From: Ricordea florida
Taxonomy: Eukaryota; Cnidaria; Anthozoa; Corallimorpharia; Ricordeidae
DNA: 64,000 bases
Assembly (NCBI GenBank): GCA_949710005.1
Contig: OX453276.1
Coordinates: 17,806,949-17,870,948, forward strand
Direction of reading: 5' to 3'
Under the pieces are notes generated by a model that saw only the letters and a program-made list of their open reading frames with translations, was not told the origin of the DNA and made no database searches. The translations under genes and the position numbers were made by a program. Positions 44,723 through 55,201 of the stretch are shown here, in pieces. The stretch's first letter is position 1, and every line of letters begins with the position of its first letter.

Positions 44723-45343
44723 ACTATTATTTTTGCTCAAATGATCACATATTTTAATGGCTGAGGGCAATTTATTCTTTCTTTGTAGGTTTTTTTGTAC
44801 AGTTTGTCTTTCAAATACTCTTGCATCTTTCTCTGGTTATGAGGCTGTCAGCTAAGCTATTATTGACACTATTATTAGATCAATGTGATGGTTGTTACAT
44901 AAAAAGTCTGTCTGTTAAACTCCATGAAATGGATTGTTCAATTTTGAGGACCAAAGCCAAGAAAGAATGCAGAGAGAAACCATGGTCAACCTGCAAAAAA
45001 AACTATTTTAATTTCTTAGATGAAATCATATGTCTGATACCAAACTTTACAGTTGTTTTTTCAGTTGTTTTCCCTAAAAAGTAAAAACCCTTCTGAGATA
45101 TACCACAGTATTTGAAACTTGAAATGCACTAGTGTCACTCAAATTTTCAATAAAATAAGGGCTCCTTGATAACTATTATATTAACCATCACATTTCAGTA
45201 TCTTTCTTGACCACTAAACATTATTCTTAGTATAGTACTTTTTTTGCCCAGCTCAATAGTCTACAGGACAAAGACATTTCTTTTGAATTGTTAGTCCGAG
45301 GCTCACTTTTCATAATTGATCATAACAATAATACTAAATTTAA

Positions 45344-46842
45344 CCCTTTCACTCCCAGGGGCCTTCATGCTTGATTTCCTGTTATTCCCAGAGGCAATTA
45401 GGAGGCTCAATCCAATTAGTCAGTGAAAATCAAAACATATATGCTCAGTAGATTTTGGAGCCTCTATATTATCTATAAATTGCACAAAATTGAAGCTAAA
45501 ACATGGTTTTATTTCATGACAAGGTTATTATAAAGTAAGAAATAAAGTTTGAGTCTCAAAATATGTTGTGAAGTTTAGATTTTCGAAAAATTCAAATTTG
45601 GTGCCATTGCGCTTCGCGTGCCACGTCACGGCATCTTACACTTTTGATAAAATATTCGAAATTAAGAAAATATATACAAAATGAGGCTTTTCAAACGCAA
45701 AGCAATAATATATACAAGTAAAATTGAACGTTAAGGTGCGTTTCCTGATCGTTCAGGTTGTTAAAAATGTTATAAAATCATGTCACTCGTGTGGTTCCAT
45801 CTCAGCTGCCATCCAAACTTTGATGCCGTACTTTGTCGGTTTCGCCGGCATGTATTGGCGAAATGAAAGTCTTCCTTTGAAGGCAATCATCCCCTCATCT
45901 ACGGCAATGTGTTTGACAGGCGAAAAACACTGCTGGCTGTTCTGTAATACGGCATTTAGAACCGGCCTGATTTTGAATAACAGATCGTAATCTTCGCCAC
46001 GTGCCAGAGTTCGCATCGAGTCAACGAAGTGTAAGAATTGGGAAATTTCTTGAATGCGGTTTCTCGGTGTAGTCCGCTTAATCCCTTAATTTCCTATGAA
46101 AGGATCGTCCTTCAAGTAGTCTGCAACTCTAGGAAGTTGATTAATTCCCATAATCACACAAATGCCGAAGAACGCTTTTATTTCCGGCGTGGAAACATCC
46201 TTCCATGCGGCAAGGCGACCAGCATTGTTTTGAAGACTCTGCCAGGCATAGCGGTTTGTTTCCTCGCCTATACAATCGACAGATTTTTCTCCAAACACTC
46301 TTAAGAAATAGTCGTCTGCCCTAGCATCATCCTCAAAGTCCACACGCACCCCAGGTTCGCCGGAGAACTCGCTCACTCGCAATGTTGGAGAGTTCGACCG
46401 TCCATGGTGTTTCTATTTCAGCCTCCGCATCGCTTCTTTCTTCATCTTCGCTTTCTTCATCTCCATCGACCTCAAAACCTTCAAAGTCAATGTCTGAATC
46501 ATTTCCATCAAATTCGTCATCCAAATTTCTAAAGAGTTTCCGTTATTCTTGTTAGCTAATTCCCGCAGACCGCCATGTTTGGTCAGTGTTGATTTGGGGA
46601 AATGTAAAATTTTTGCCGCTCCGTAGCTCCCTTGGGCAAAATGTTTTTTATGCGCAGTAGCTATAATATGATTAGTCAATATGTCTAAAACAATGGATAA
46701 CCTATTGTGCAGCTTTTCTAGCCTTACGGGGAAGGAGAAAGGCATTCAAAACAAAGGTTGTTTGAGCGGCTGGTTACGGCCGGCTTGGGAATATTGACAC
46801 ATTTTTTCGCGGCCGGTTGCGGCCGGTTTGGGAGTGAAAGGG
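45344..46842 (-). mobile_element. internally deleted piggyBac element, nested
   Basis: TTAA at 45340-45343 and 46843-46846 flank perfect 14 bp inverted ends CCCTTTCACTCCCA. Subterminal GGCCGG-rich repeats lie at the right end (46770-46830). The 1,499 bp body carries only the first half of a transposase. It is distinct in sequence from the element at 14.6 kb, though the ends are alike, and sits inside the Harbinger element, so it arrived later. Confidence 0.9.
45783..46524 (-). pseudogene. piggyBac transposase, N-terminal half
   Basis: Read from about 46524: an acidic N-terminus (DDEFDGNDSDIDFEG), a frame change near 46390, then DYFLRVFGEKSVDCIG, IKAFFGICVIMGINQLPRV, a stop near 46087, and then KHIAVDEGMIAFKGRLSF, which contains the first catalytic Asp. 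The frame ends at 45783. The second and third Asp regions and the Cys-rich domain are deleted, so no active enzyme can be made. Confidence 0.8.
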
Positions 46843-47266
46843 TTAATTGGAGTAGACAGTTGGGGTTAGAATGAAAAGATAATATATCTATAGAGTTAAA
46901 TTTATTGTGTATTGTGTCTAGGCCCTCCTTCATCGACCGCACCATATGGATGAGAAGTATAAGCAATGCAATTTTGATTGAAGGCTGGCTGTGGATTACT
47001 TTTAACATCACAAAGTTTATTCACTACAATTTACACCTACATTGACAAAGGGAAAATTCAAAATGCACAATTGCATTGGCCCCTGCTTAAAACTTAAAGC
47101 TGTTGACTACCTCTTAATTGAAACAGGAGAATTTTGTTTTTTCTCCATCAAGTTCTGCAATAATGAAATTATATCCTGTTTTATCTACCACTGCACAAGG
47201 CAAATGAAAACAATAAAAATATCAATCAAGAGAGAGGTATAAAATAAAAAGCTTGTAAATACCTAC

Positions 47267-47294
47267 CACAAATCAGTGAAGTAGCTGCTGCCAT
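47267..47294 (-). CDS. possible first exon of the Harbinger partner gene
   Basis: ATGGCAGCAGCTACTTCA (MAAATSLIC) followed by donor GTAGGT, near the right inverted repeat and pointing inward. The position matches that of the MADF or Myb-like partner gene in other PIF/Harbinger elements. No second exon is readable, perhaps lost or disrupted by the piggyBac insertion. Confidence 0.3.
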
Positions 47295-47536
47295 TTTTTA
47301 AAAGCCAAAGTAAGTAAAAATTGTCAGCTCTTTTGTCTGCAACTCTCAAAGTGTAACACTCAAAATTCCCGCGCTTTTGCCGCATTCCGCGCTGGAGAGA
47401 GAGAACTGGCTGGCCTTACTTCAAAAGCAGGGCCAGTTTGCCCAGTACCAGTTCTCACAGTTCTCAGAACTGACGCGTTCCATTTACAGACGGTCCGAAC
47501 CGACCGGTAAGTTCTGACAAATGGTAAGCACCCTAA

Positions 47537-48115
47537 GTGTACTATTCATAATGTTCACGCTGACCAAGTTTGAAAATATTGATTACTTAGCCATTTAATT
47601 TTGTTTAATGTTCGAATTCTGCATGGCGTGAAACGACCTTAGTCAAATTGCAATGCTGTTGTATACTATTTTCATTAACGACTGCTGAGTTTGGAAGAGC
47701 TCCACCAGAACCACTTGGTTTAAAATGGCCGAAAAAATTATCGCCTATTATTTTTATGCTGCAAAATAAGGGACGGGCCGCATTAAGAAAAATTAGAGAG
47801 TAAAAACTGATTCCCACTATGAAACCTTATTGTTTACTGATTCCTACAATGAAAATGATTCCTACAATAAAAACTCTTAAAAACAAAACCTTGCGAGTGG
47901 TGATACTTAATTAAAACAAATATTCATGTAGAGGAAAAAATTCCTTCAAGCTAACAGGTTCCAAATCAAATTCACTCACCGAAAAATTTTCAGCCTCTTT
48001 CCCCTCCCTGCAGCCCATTATTTCTAATCCTGTTTACTAAAGCGAACTGATTGTATTGCACCACGTCTAATCATAGTGGACTGTTTTTATTTTATTGTGA
48101 CTACTTGGATCACAA
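47537..48115. other. no gene seen
   Basis: Between the Harbinger end and the Merlin gene. Contains short repeated words (TGATTCCYACWATGAAA near 47805-47870). It may include the 3' end of the Merlin element; its inverted repeats were not identified. Confidence 0.4.
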
Positions 48116-49401
48116 CTATAACACAGGGTTGCTAACTACGAATTGCAAGGGCAAAATGGCTAAGAAATTGAGTATTATTTGCTGATGATCGCCGTCTCTC
48201 CACTGGCACCACATACATTCATCAAGGTAAGATTGTAGGTCTACCCTTCTTATACCATGGCATACTTTTTGCCCCAACTTCAGGTTATTCCAACAGGACT
48301 CCACGTCCTGGGTATGGTCTGCGGTGACAGGGTCCACAAAGTGTCTACTGTGCACTACCAGCCTGTGTGCTGCAACGTTGTTGATTCTTGCTGCCATGCC
48401 TCTGTATGCAGCCCAGTCATCAGTGTAAACAACTGTTCCAGGTAGGATACATGGTGATATGATGGGATTGAGTGTGGCAGTGTCCCGCCTCTCCACAACT
48501 TGAAAGTAACCCTTTGCTGGACTGGATTTGGTGCTTTTGATGCCAACTACCCATGCTTGCCTGATAGCTCTCCTCCCTCTGTTGTGCTTATAAGAAAAAG
48601 TGATTTGAAAATGAATGCTGCAGAGTCTACTATATTTTCAGTGCTTTTTAGGTTTAAGATTTGTTTCGAGTAATCTGATAGGTTATATTAAGAATTCTAT
48701 AGTCGGTTGCACCAGACTTCAATGCGAGATTGTCGTCAAATTGTAGAATTAGTCACTATTACAATATTGTGCACCTGTGCCCGTAACTGGAAAGCAATTT
48801 ACCTTTGCCTTGTGATTGAACTTGCTCTCATCGCACTTAACCATGGCTCCTGGTCCTTCAAATGGCGTAAGTGGATTTGCCTCTACATCTCTGGAGCAGA
48901 CATCCTGTAACTGGCGGTATATCTTGGAAACCAGGGCTGGGTTGAGACTCAGTGTGTGGGCAGTTTTTCTCTGTGACTTGTCTGATAAAAAATAGTAGAT
49001 TACTACTATAAGTGTTCCCAGTTGAACTCGTGGAAACTCTTCGAAAAAGCTGTTTGCATGCAGACTCCTGTTTTTTCTACAACCTCCACAGCACCTAGGG
49101 AACAACACATTTAAAGCTGTTAGCCAGTTAGTTGTTGCCAGAGTAGTTCAAAATTCCTACTGTTTTGGTGGCCGAGATTGCATTAATAACCCTGACATAT
49201 GACTCTGTTAGCTAAGGTTCTCATACGTTTCACATACCATTGAAAACCATTTACATGGTCGTCGTTCCTGTATACCATATCCATGCATCGATTGCACTGA
49301 GCGCACTGAAGCGGATTGGCCAAAAGAGATCGCTGTTGCAGCCACTGTATCAATTGCAAACGTGGTCCCTGTTGCAAATAAGTGCAGGTGTTTAGATCCA
49401 T
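48116..49401 (-). CDS. Merlin transposase (ISXO2/IS1595-like DDE), three exons, open
   Basis: Exon 1 49401-49238, exon 2 49094-48803, exon 3 48586-48116, all with GT-AG borders. The spliced frame has 308 codons without a stop. Exon 1 reads [10 protein letters not shown] and [12 protein letters not shown] (a zinc ribbon half). The join gives [16 protein letters not shown], completing CxxC pairs and the W/C-rich motif of the family. Exon 2 ends [12 protein letters not shown] with the first catalytic Asp and continues into exon 3 as [18 protein letters not shown]. Then come [12 protein letters not shown] (second Asp) and [13 protein letters not shown] (Glu), so D, D and E are all present. Length is typical for Merlin transposases. 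The element's terminal repeats and TSD were not found. Confidence 0.85.
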
Positions 49402-51660
49402 AGCTTCTCAAAAAAAGATAATACAGCAGATTAGTTCGAACTGGAAGTTGTTGCAGATTATAATAAAGGAAGTTATACTGAATGCTAATTACGGTAACAA
49501 AAAATATATGTATTGTGTAAACATGTGGACCCCTGGGAATATCAGTTTGTTTCATAGTGCGGTATCTCAATTGTTGGCGGTATTAGTGGCAGACTTGTGA
49601 TACCTGCAATAGTTTTTTAATTAACGTTTTTGTTTGCCACAAAGTGTTACATTTTGCATATTCTGCTTACAAGTTAACAGCTCATGTCCAAGCAAGTGTG
49701 AAGGTTTTTTTTCCATTTTGGCCCACCTTGGTGTTACGCAAAGCATTAAACAGTATTAACTTCTTACTTTTTTAATCACTGTAGCTATACGGCCAGGTAT
49801 ATGCACTCCGACAACTTCCCATGCATGAAACATGGATTATTTAGTAGTCATTTTCAATTCTGGCGTAATAGAGCGCTCCTGACAATATCATTGTTTTAAC
49901 ATTTACACGCGCCTTTGAGTACTGTCATACTCAAAACCAAAAAAGCATAGCATGTATTTTCCAGAGGACAATAAGTGCAAGTTAATTATTGTTTATAATC
50001 TCCGCAAGAAAAGTTTACGTATCTCTATTTGCTTTGATTTGAAACCACCCTCATATGATAGTTATGGTTGCGCTGCTGTACAGGAATGGGGATCTCAATT
50101 GGATTATACTTAGTCTTAATGGCAATGTTTAATAAATATTGCATCCCGTCTTACAAGGGCAAACAAGTACTTGGCTCTTGATATCTTGGGAGCTTTAATA
50201 GTACACACAGTTTTGCTACTCCTCTCTTGAAATTGATAGGGAAAATGGATAACATTTGACACCATTTTATTTTATTGAGCACAACAGTTTCATTACAAAA
50301 GGTAACAACATCTGTAAGCGTCCTTCTTTGACCTGAATATTCAGTTGACTGCTCTATGTTGACCACAAACCTATTGCCCAACTGGTATATGTTTACGCAT
50401 ACCTGGGATATTTTGCATATTCCCACCCCTCATTCACCTAAATTTTTTTAAACATCATCAGGGTGATTGACTCCTTTGTCATTGAGTGGTGACCTGTGAC
50501 TGATCATATTTTCAGAGGATGAATTGCCCTAACAAACAACAAGGAACGTTAGCAAAAACGACTGCGCTAGACACAGGGATTGTGAATTTATTTTGCCTTG
50601 ATGTAGGTGTTATTGAAAACCTGCGTTTTAACATTCCAACATTTACATCAAATTACAGTACGAGAAGACGTATTTAGTAGAGAGCGTTCCGTCAGGAATT
50701 GCACTTGTTGTTTGCTTAACTGTTGCTTTACCAACGAGTTTGCCTTCCTTAACCTCTGCATTAGGGAAAGGGAATATCTTCTTGTGACTGGTGTCTGGCA
50801 TAAGAACAATCCTAATATATAGATTTAGCCAAGCCTAAAAGCGGGGCTCCCGTTAGTACTTTCATTTCACTTTAAACTGTAAAAGCATTCTAAAATATTG
50901 TGAAGGAATTCACAAACGTTTTTAAGTGTCGAGGTCGGTTAACTTGCTATGATTTTTGTCTAAACTTTCGTCTGCCATTAGTACGGTCTTTCTACCTACA
51001 AAGTCATGGAGTATATTCTACAAAAAACACAAATTATCAATGTACTGTATTCTATTCCTGATGAAATTAACCATTCTATTTGCGTAAATGTATTTAAAAG
51101 ATTTGTACACGTTACTGGGAAATGCAGGACACAACTCTTGCATTTTCGTGTTAAAACGAACACCTCGGTAAAATAAATGTTTACTCCAAGCAGGGTGCAA
51201 AGAAAATTAATTTTACAGATTGCCCTTCGGGCAAGCTGTAACCAACATCTACCAGCCCGAAAAACATTTTTCACGAGAATGAAAAAATAATTATTAATTA
51301 TTCTTTTCTTAACTACATTGTAAGTTTAAAAAATTACTGCCTTCATTTATTCACTACAATCAGCTGTAGTTACTTAAAAGAAATAAATAACCGTAAACGT
51401 GTGAACTATAAGTAGACCTGGTCCAACGCAACACGTGAATGACTAACATACATTTGAGACATTTTACAATTTAGAAGAACATTTTTACGAAAACAACGGC
51501 GTTGAAACCAAAGTTCTCAATCGACACACTAAATGACAACGTCGACAACGCGAAAAGCTGCCAGTGAAAGCGCTACATTCTGCAATTTGCCGCCAAGAGA
51601 AAATTCCCGCGGGAGTATTTCTTAGCCGTCGACAGGGGAGATGTTTATATGATTAAAGGA
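49402..51660. other. no gene seen
   Basis: 2.2 kb without a supported gene. Short ORFs at 50151-50426 and 50607-50822 and a minus ORF at 51274-50996 have no recognisable motif. Confidence 0.4.
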
Positions 51661-51841
51661 CATAACAATTTGAAATCTTTCGTCAGTTTGCTTCTCATTC
51701 AAAAGTAGTGCATTCAGAAGATCATTTTTCTGAAGGTTTGTTTAGAAGTCGGTTTTCCAAGTCAAGTGTCAAGTTTAAGGGAAAGTGGAAAGTGCGAGTG
51801 CTGAGTCACGCATCAGTGAGCAAATATCATGCAGACAAAAC

Positions 51842-52243
51842 TTATGCAAATTTGGTGGTCCATAGCACGGAGTCTTTCCGCTTCTCGGCTTTCTTCGCTA
51901 CAATTTTGTCTGTTTTCCACAGCACCGAGTCTTTCCGCTTCTCGGCTTTCTTCGCTATAATTTTGTCTTTTTCCATGGCACGGAGTCTTTCCGCTTCTCG
52001 GCTTTCTTCGCTAAAATTTTGTCTGTTTTCCACAGCACGAAGTCTTTCCGGTTCTCGGCATTCTTCGCTACAATTTTGTCTGTTTTCCACAGCACGGAAT
52101 CGTTCCGCTTCTCGGCGTTCTTCGTTAACATTTTGTCTATTTTCTCGAGCCCGGACTCTTTCTGCTTGTCGGCGTTCTTCGCTATAATTTCGTCTCCTTT
52201 CTCTTTCTCGAGGGCACCTTCTTTGGCGACCTACTTCGCTCAT
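51842..52243 (-). CDS. Arg/Glu-rich ORF built on a 60 bp tandem repeat
   Basis: The minus-strand ORF begins MSEVGRQRRCPRERERR and consists of a 20-residue unit of the type SEEREAERLRAVENRQN repeated about six times (51868-52200), predicted to form a charged helix. Near 51975 the reading leaves the unit's frame, and the last two repeats are translated as AKKAEKRKDSVLWKTDKI. Similar Arg/Glu repeats occur at the start of some mobile-element helicases, but no helicase follows here. Expression is unproven; it may be only a minisatellite that happens to be open. Confidence 0.45.
   Translation of the reverse strand: MSEVGRQRRCPRERERRRNYSEERRQAERVRARENRQNVNEERREAERFRAVENRQNCSEECREPERLRAVENRQNFSEESREAERLRAMEKDKIIAKKAEKRKDSVLWKTDKIVAKKAEKRKDSVLWTTKFA
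51868..52200. repeat. 60 bp minisatellite, about six units
   Basis: Units begin near 51868, 51927, 51985, 52045, 52104 and 52163. Each contains TCTTTCCGCTTCTCGGC and TTCTTCGCTA with few differences. Confidence 0.85.
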
Positions 52244-52369
52244 TCTTCCTCAGTTAATTCTTGCTCTCTTTCCCGTTGCTCTTCACCTGAACCCTGTGTT
52301 CTGCAAATTATATTTTCTCTGCTATTGTTTGTTGACATAGCAATAAAAATTGTTTCGTTTATCCTTTAG

Positions 52370-52930
52370 TAAAACTTTAACAGTGTAGAGTAGTAATATT
52401 GTCTCAAAAAGACAATGAACTGAAAATTTCTTTTTCAGTCGTCAACGCAATTTCCCGCCAAAAATATGCGGGATACCAGAACAGCTTCCAAATAAATCAC
52501 GTCACCTCGATGAGTTGACACATGAGCCCACAATATGGTCATGTGATGCTGGTCAGTGGCTATCCCGTTTTGACAGCTGTCAATTGACCATATTGTGAAT
52601 GTCCAATATAAAAGATGTGGATTTGCCAAGACAAGCCTGAGATACCCCTCCCTTCCTTTTGATAGTCTCCCCTACCCTACCCGTACAATCTGTAGACGCG
52701 TACGTACGTACGCTCGGTCAGTCACGTGACAACCAAACGAAAAGAGGTTGACCATATTAAAGAAATGAAACTGTGAGTTTGCATGTTTTGGAAAAAATCG
52801 AAACCCCGCATTTGTAGACATTTATGTATCCAAAATAAATATCCATCTTATTTTTTCTTATTAGCAAATACCTTACTAAACTTCTAAGTTGGATAGCTTG
52901 GATATTAAAAGGACGGCCTCCGCGCTCACA
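52370..52930. repeat. non-coding repeat with inverted motif and palindrome
   Basis: CACAATATGGTCA (about 52530) and TGACCATATTGTG (about 52587) are perfect 13 bp inverted copies, and TGACCATATT recurs near 52749. GCGTACGTACGTACGC at 52698-52713 is a 16 bp perfect palindrome, followed by CTCGGTCAGTCACGTGAC. It resembles a dispersed element end. No gene. Confidence 0.5.
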
Positions 52931-52949
52931 GTTCGACGATGTACCTCCT

Positions 52950-54570
52950 GCTGAGATGTTTAGAATTGCTACTTTTTAAATTACGATTCTTACCTTACTC
53001 CAACCATATGGGATTTGTGGTGGCAAGAAGTTGTGCAGAAACGTGCAGTTCACAGTCTTTGCATTTAATGATGCCCCACCACCGGTTTCCGTTGGTGCAG
53101 CGGTACTCAATACTTGCCACCGACTCTTCTAGTTCCTTCCAATCTGGTACCTTCCAGCAGAAGGAAAATAAGCTTTCCTCGTTCATAATCAGAGATGGCT
53201 TTCGTGTCTGTAAAGGAAAGGCGATTGCTTGTTACAATTAATTTTATCAATTTATGGCTCTCGATTTCTAGTGTGCGCACATGCATTCTATAACCATGTC
53301 TATTATTTTCTTTCCTATAATTTATGCCTTTTAACAATTTTCCCGAATTGATGCAGATATATGAGCCAGCAATCGATCTCTAACCAAAATTTGTATTTCA
53401 AGTTTTTGGCCACCAACCTTGAAGTGGATGATCCGTCGCAAGCATTGAACCTCTCCGCCCTGTAGAACAGCGTGACTGGAGGCTGCCTGTGTCACATGTT
53501 CTGCCGGGTTTTTCCGTTTCATTATCGTGTTGCAGTCAACGACTGTGCATTTTATTGCCTTTTCGCTGCACTCACTCTGATGCAAGGTGAAATGACATCT
53601 GTAGTAGAAACATTTTAGGAAATCATTTAAAATAGTTACACAGATATGTTGTTCCTTCATGTATTATTCCTGGTCTGTTGAAATACTAATGAAGGTCGTA
53701 TGTGTAGCAGGCAGCTTTGGCTCCTCGCTTGCAGGCGATAGAGCTGGGGAGAAGGTGTGTGAGCGAGAAAAGCAGCAAACACAGAGCCTAAGAAACGAGT
53801 GGTTTGATTTTTGGTCGAGGGCGAACTAAAACGCGAAGCGCGAGGAAGAGGCAATGGTGTAAAAAAGAAAAATTTATTGGTTAACAGGGAATATTTTTGG
53901 TCCTACCTCGACAAATGTGTTCCACAACCAAGCAGACAAGGGCTCATCCTCGGTGTAAAAACCTGTTACGTTCACGAACGACGTAAAACAAAGAAAACAA
54001 AAGAGAAAAAAACAATAGATACTAGGAAAATAATAGTGAAGAAACAAAGGAAAACTTCACAGGTTTTTACACCGAGGTAAACCCCAGACAAGGGATCCTG
54101 TTGAACGAACACAGTATGGTGGTGTGGTGCATTAGTGAATCCCTTGCCATGGTTTTTCAGCAGTCTATACAGGGGACTTTCTCTTTTAGGCACTGCGAAC
54201 GGTGGGCAGCCATGTCTCCCCTACAAACCCTTTCCCTACAGCTAATGTTCAAGCACAATAACTCCAGCTTTGGGCATTGGTTTGAATGATCGGAAACTGA
54301 CTCAAAAACGCCTTTCCGCATACAGCCATTGTTGGTGCACTGGACCTAGAGTTGTCTGGAAATGTCATCCAGAGCGACGTTCACATTCAGTGGAGCATCC
54401 TTGTTTAACTCTTTTTTGCATAATGGGCACCTTGGATTGTCTTGTAAGGCCACCAGACAATCCTGACAACCTGAATGCCCACATGTCAATGTCACTGGCT
54501 TTGACATTGTTGAAAGACTTAACCTTAAGAATTGTGCTTCGTGAATATTATTATCAAAATTGATATACAA
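52950..54570 (-). CDS. TRAF-like gene: RING, TRAF zinc finger, MATH start (partial or decayed)
   Basis: Three minus-strand exons in domain order. RING exon (from about 54521 after an AAG acceptor, to 54346): MSKPVTLTCGHSGCQDCLVA and CPLCKKEL. TRAF-type zinc finger exon (53593 to about 53420, after TTCTACTACAG): CHFTLHQSECSEKAIKCTV, CNTIMKRKNPAEH, ending at HFK. MATH-like exon (53208 to 52995, after CTTTACAG): FSFCWKVPDWKELEESVA, then GNRWWG, to a stop. The first Cys pair of the RING must come from an upstream exon or is lost, and the MATH domain is cut at about 60 residues. TRAF-type proteins relay receptor signals through ubiquitin ligation. A MITE lies in the first intron. Confidence 0.5.
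53948..54077. mobile_element. 130 bp MITE with 18 bp perfect inverted ends
   Basis: CCTCGGTGTAAAAACCTG at 53948-53965 and its exact reverse complement at 54060-54077 bound a non-coding 130 bp segment. AGACAAGGG occurs on both outer sides (about 53934 and 54087), but not adjacent to the ends, so the TSD is unclear. It is inside an intron of the TRAF-like gene. Confidence 0.75.
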
Positions 54571-55200
54571 AACTCACCAAACGGAGCAATTCAAACATGC
54601 ATCTGGTTCTGTCATAAACTTGAAATGAAACATCACAGGAATGCTGTATTTAAAAATTCTCTCCAAAAATTTGAACACTGATGTAATGACCAACACAAGG
54701 AAGTAATGACGCAGGCAGAATTGTTTGCCAGGAATATTCTCACACGGTAAAGTGAATTTTTAAATATTAACTGAAGTACTATTTGGCGCACCGAGAAGTC
54801 AATTGACCCATTGTTTGTTGCAATTACAAAAGAATATTTGTTAGACAAGTAATAAAGGTTAGAAAGTACAGGCAAAGACGATATCTGGTCATTTTGGGTA
54901 AAAAAAGGTTTATATTGTCCAAGGTATAGTCAGTGAGTGATACCCAGTAGTTTTAAGGGTGTGAAATAGTTTCTAAGGCAATCACTGCTCCTGCAGTTCT
55001 CTTTCCTCCCCTCGTTCCCTCTCTCCCCCTTAAATGCCCTCTATATTCCCTAATATTGAGTCAAAATGAATTTTTGGAACTTACCAAATATTTATTGAAA
55101 TATTTTAAGATATAAAATTTGAACATGTGATTTAAATGATTAATAATAAGTAAACATTTCCAAGAAAATGCACTGGTTATCATATGCAAAACTTGAACAT
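54571..55200. other. no gene seen
   Basis: AT-rich, with no motif-bearing frame. Confidence 0.4.
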
Positions 55201-55201
55201 A

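Larger units (their letters stand above)
42543..47536 (+). mobile_element. PIF/Harbinger transposon with clear ends (4,988 bp incl. nested element)
   Basis: The terminal inverted repeats start GGGCGCTTACCATTTGTC at 42546 and, reading inward from 47533, GGGTGCTTACCATTTGTC, and continue to about 24 bp with one mismatch. They are flanked by TAA at 42543-42545 and 47534-47536, the 3 bp TWA-type duplication of this superfamily. Inside are a multi-exon transposase on plus, a possible first exon of a partner gene on minus at 47294, and a nested piggyBac derivative at 45344-46842. Removing the nested insert gives about 3.5 kb. Confidence 0.9.

Noticed and set aside
51708-52187. 159-codon plus ORF rich in Ser and Phe
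   Set aside because: It arises from the 60 bp minisatellite; the opposite strand gives a more regular charged repeat. Either could be fortuitous.
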